From DATJGR01 sp032124855 (GTDB taxonomy: Bacteria; Pseudomonadota; Gammaproteobacteria; Pseudomonadales; Azotimanducaceae): a stretch of 8,834 nucleotides of DNA. This document shows, piece after piece, positions 6,487 through 8,834 of this stretch (positions are counted from its first letter, which is position 1; every line of letters starts with the position of its first letter). The notes beneath the pieces were generated by a model. It saw nothing but the letters and a program-made list of their open reading frames with translations. It was not told the origin of the DNA and made no database searches. Position numbers and translations under genes: made by a program. The DNA is taken from assembly GCA_032124855.1 (NCBI GenBank), contig JAQBCT010000333.1, forward strand, positions 1 through 8,834. The letters run 5' to 3'.

Positions 6487-8184
6487 CTACACGTCTGGCG
6501 AAACGCCGGTCGGCTCCGGATGGTAGATGTGACAGCCAATACAGGGCAATACCACCGCTCCGGGCTGCGCGGTATCGCCATGACATTGCACGCAGCTGTC
6601 GATATCGGGAATCAGCACATCGCTGCTCTGCGACGAATGCAGTGCATCGTGACAACTCCCGCAGGCCAGGTCACCTGTGGCGTCCTTCTGAGTCAGATGG
6701 CTCGCATGATTGAAGTGTGCTGTGGGCAGATAGTCGCTCACCAGGCGAATGGGATAAACCTGAAATCGCGTGTAGATATCCTCACCGCCTGAATCTTCGA
6801 CCATATGGCACGTGATGCATCCGCGCAGCGTGAACTGAAGTGCTGCTTCGTCGCGCGTCTTGCGCATCGCACACGCGAAGGCGCCGTCCGTACATTGCTC
6901 ATCCGCGTTTGATCGGTCCGGAAGTCTGCGTTTGGCGGCGCGGGTTCCCGACTTGTTCGGGTCGCCAAATTTGCGCAGATAGTGTCCCTCGATCGCCAGA
7001 ATAGCTTCCATTGGCTGGCCATGTGGCAGCTGTCGCGTCGGATCCGTCGGATCGAACTTCAGATCGTGGCAACTCCCGCAACTATCCTCCATCGTCACCG
7101 GCAGAAAATGCTCCTTATCGGGCGCCAGTGAATGACAATCAGTGCAACCAAGCGGACGGCTGTCGTCTACTTTGCGCACTTTGCCGGGGTCGAGGTGGAC
7201 GTCGTGGGGAAAACGCAGGTTTGACGATTCGAGCGCAACATCAATCGCAGTTGATTCGTCGTGCCAATCAAAGATGAGACCACTGCCACCCGGGCGCGCC
7301 ACAGGGCGCAGCAGATCCACCTGAAAGCCAGGGTGCGTCTCAAGGCTGAAGCCGGACGCCGGCATCAGTTCGGCGATCTGCGCCAACGGTTGCGGATCTG
7401 CATGGCAGGACGCGCACAGCGAATCCGACGTCTCCACCAGATGCGGCGGCTCGTTGTGCTCGCGATGACAACTCGCGCAGCGTGTGTGTGCAAGTCCAGC
7501 CTCCATCATGACCGGCGCCGCAATATGATCTTCAATTCGATCATGACAACTCGTGCAGTCGGCATCCCGGACACGCGCAAACGGCACTGCATGGCACGCG
7601 CTGCAATCATCGCCAATCGCCAGGCGGTGCGCTGGAGATAGCGCGCCGGTACTCCATTGGCCATCGGCCGGCAACCAGGGTCGCTGCGCGGTGCCGTGAT
7701 GCCAGGTGAGCTCGCTCAAGGGGATCAGCAACGTCAGTGCGAAGATGCCGGCGAACAGCAGCCACGCGACGCGTCGCTTCGAAAGCCAGGTCTGTTCTAA
7801 TTCCGTTCGAAACGCGCCGGCAAAATCGCTGCTGTTGATAGATGCATTCGGCACCAGCTCCACGGCCAGATCGAAACCAGCAGGCGGCGCCATCAACGTC
7901 AACAGGTGGCCGTCAAATTCGATCGTATCGCCATCACGAAGTGTAGCGCCGCGTTGCACCTCACCGTTGACCACAACGCGCAGATCGCGCTGGCGGCAGC
8001 TGATGCGAATCGCAGTACCGGAAAGCACAATCTCAGCATGCTCGGCCGCGATGTTCGGACCGATCAATTGAATCGTCTGGTCGGGGGCACTGCCAATACT
8101 CAGCGACGCTACGCTGATCTCCGTATCGAGATACTCTCCGATACCGTCGGGTCGCGTGCGCCGTTCACGAATGAGAACTTCCAT
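6487..8184 (-). CDS. FHA-like domain / membrane helix / decaheme cytochrome c fusion protein
   Basis: 565 residues. Residues about 22-98 look like an FHA domain: strand-rich, with SIGSAPDQTIQL, NIAAEHAEIVL, VVVNGEVQRGATLRDGDTIEFDG. The Asn-Gly and the His of the S-x-x-H motif are present, but the usual Gly-Arg is Gly-Ser (31-32) and the Ser is Ala46, so phosphothreonine binding may be weakened or lost. Residues about 139-156 form one membrane helix after a KRR cluster, placing FHA in the cytoplasm and the rest in the periplasm. The remainder has ten CxxCH heme c sites with first Cys at 194, 210, 236, 257, 347, 369, 456, 508, 531 and 548, plus many His available as axial ligands (for example HFNHASH at 490-496). 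The role is probably electron transfer between the membrane and a periplasmic or outer-membrane acceptor. It starts 4 bp after the membrane protein gene and ends 16 bp from the stop of the convergent caspase-like gene. Confidence 0.85.
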   Translation of the reverse strand: MEVLIRERRTRPDGIGEYLDTEISVASLSIGSAPDQTIQLIGPNIAAEHAEIVLSGTAIRISCRQRDLRVVVNGEVQRGATLRDGDTIEFDGHLLTLMAPPAGFDLAVELVPNASINSSDFAGAFRTELEQTWLSKRRVAWLLFAGIFALTLLIPLSELTWHHGTAQRPWLPADGQWSTGALSPAHRLAIGDDCSACHAVPFARVRDADCTSCHDRIEDHIAAPVMMEAGLAHTRCASCHREHNEPPHLVETSDSLCASCHADPQPLAQIAELMPASGFSLETHPGFQVDLLRPVARPGGSGLIFDWHDESTAIDVALESSNLRFPHDVHLDPGKVRKVDDSRPLGCTDCHSLAPDKEHFLPVTMEDSCGSCHDLKFDPTDPTRQLPHGQPMEAILAIEGHYLRKFGDPNKSGTRAAKRRLPDRSNADEQCTDGAFACAMRKTRDEAALQFTLRGCITCHMVEDSGGEDIYTRFQVYPIRLVSDYLPTAHFNHASHLTQKDATGDLACGSCHDALHSSQSSDVLIPDIDSCVQCHGDTAQPGAVVLPCIGCHIYHPEPTGVSPDV

Positions 8185-8188
8185 GGAT

Positions 8189-8834
8189 CTACCAGTAGAC
8201 GAAGGTACTGATGATGTGCGCGAGCAGCGCCGCCAACAGCCCCGCCGTCAGCGGCACGTGAACGTACAACCAGATCCGCAACCATCCCTGCAGGCGTACG
8301 TCCCGTCGAAGTCGTCTCAGGATCGCCTGACGGCGTGACAGAACGGACAGGAGCGACTGGAGACTCGCGACTTCGGTTCGCTTGTTCGCCCGAGGAATAC
8401 GTTGGGCTACGACGTCGATCGCGGCCTGCTGATCGCGGTTGGACAGCGACGCCGATACCGCTTCGTTTCGATCAGCCGAACCTGGAACGAATTGAGACCC
8501 GTCGCGACCGAGCAGCTGAGCGGCGACGCCCCCCCCTAACGAAGTCCTTGCGATGCTGCTCAATATCGCACTCTGTACGTCCGCATCGCACTGTCTCGCC
8601 AGGTCGCGCGCCCGCTTGTCCAACTCGAACAGTTCGCCGAACAGCGCAGCGCGGGATTTGCCGGACCTGACGTCTGAAATAAGGCGCGGATACAGCAAGT
8701 ACGTGTACATACCGAAGAGCCCGCTGCCGATGACCACGCACATCAGTGCATAGGCCAGCGTGTGGACGTTCCAACCGAATTGGCCGGCACAATGCAACGT
8801 TGCGATCAGCAGCAGAACGGTTCCGAGGTAGACG
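8189..8834 (-). CDS. Multi-pass membrane protein, candidate diheme b-type cytochrome, 5' end cut by window edge
   Basis: The frame is open to the right edge, giving at least 214 residues with the N-terminus missing; an internal TTG at 8797 is a possible but unlikely start because hydrophobic sequence continues upstream. Numbered from the edge, helix one holds His14 (IATLHCAGQ), the next segment starts with FGWNVHTLAYALM (His24) and runs to about residue 48, and a final helix near 188-212 contains LYVHVPL...LLAHIISTF with His192 and His206, thirteen residues between them. That spacing is classic for ligands of two stacked b hemes. Between lies about 130 residues of charged, helical sequence (RARDLARQCDADVQ..., RRQAILRRLRRDVR). 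The stop is 4 bp before the FHA-decaheme gene, so the two are tightly co-transcribed. A quinone-linked electron exchange partner for the decaheme protein is the likely role. I cannot assign a named family with certainty. Confidence 0.7.
   Translation of the reverse strand, partial: VYLGTVLLLIATLHCAGQFGWNVHTLAYALMCVVIGSGLFGMYTYLLYPRLISDVRSGKSRAALFGELFELDKRARDLARQCDADVQSAILSSIARTSLGGGVAAQLLGRDGSQFVPGSADRNEAVSASLSNRDQQAAIDVVAQRIPRANKRTEVASLQSLLSVLSRRQAILRRLRRDVRLQGWLRIWLYVHVPLTAGLLAALLAHIISTFVYW

Noticed and set aside
6461..6500. Possible bidirectional terminator between the convergent stops
   Set aside because: Only a weak 6-bp imperfect stem (GCAAGG/CCCTGC) with no T-run on either side was found.
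6871..6894. Extra Cys pair in the decaheme protein (Cys431 and Cys438, CX6C) as a possible eleventh heme site
   Set aside because: No His follows the second Cys and the spacing matches no known heme c attachment motif; a disulfide is more likely.
1..8834. Mobile element, CRISPR array, tRNA/attachment site or integron structure
   Set aside because: No transposase, integrase, repeat-spacer array or tRNA cloverleaf was found, and the coding style is uniform along the window.

Overview
The window reads as bacterial chromosome from a Gram-negative organism. It has signal peptides, a lipobox, an outer-membrane barrel ending in Phe, and periplasmic c-type cytochrome motifs. The moderately high G+C content and the protein styles (HSDFKPGN-type Ser/Thr kinase, passenger-less autotransporter-like barrel, GlcG/HbpS-like lipoprotein) suggest a gammaproteobacterium, perhaps of the Woeseiales/Steroidobacterales kind. 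That placement is inference. No tRNA, rRNA, CRISPR array, insertion sequence or phage gene is visible. Coding density is very high; the only intergenic stretch above 100 bp is the divergent region at about 2368-2576.

Layout. Positions 1-2367 (minus strand) hold a likely two-gene unit: an autotransporter-like outer-membrane barrel protein, then a lipoprotein with a GlcG/HbpS (heme-binding) type domain that runs off the left edge. A 12-bp perfect inverted repeat brackets the ribosome binding site and start codon of the lipoprotein gene. Positions 2368-2576 are a divergent regulatory region with a good sigma70-type promoter for the barrel gene. Positions 2577-6470 (plus strand) hold a membrane-anchored Ser/Thr protein kinase followed 27 bp later by an exported Sel1/coiled-coil/caspase-like protein. 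Positions 6487-8834 (minus strand, convergent) hold a multi-pass membrane protein with paired histidines like a b-type cytochrome, truncated at the right edge. Four bp downstream of it is a fusion protein with an N-terminal FHA-like domain, one membrane helix and ten CxxCH heme sites.

How they may work together. The right half joins eukaryote-like phospho-signalling (kinase, FHA) with a protease-like effector (caspase fold) and trans-membrane electron transfer (b-type membrane protein plus decaheme cytochrome c). The predicted topologies are compatible: kinase and FHA domains in the cytoplasm; kinase C-terminal domain, caspase-like protein and decaheme domain in the periplasm. A phosphorylation-controlled or phosphorylation-coupled redox module is therefore a reasonable hypothesis, but nothing in the sequence proves that the two convergent units act together. 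The FHA domain also lacks some residues usually needed for phosphothreonine binding.
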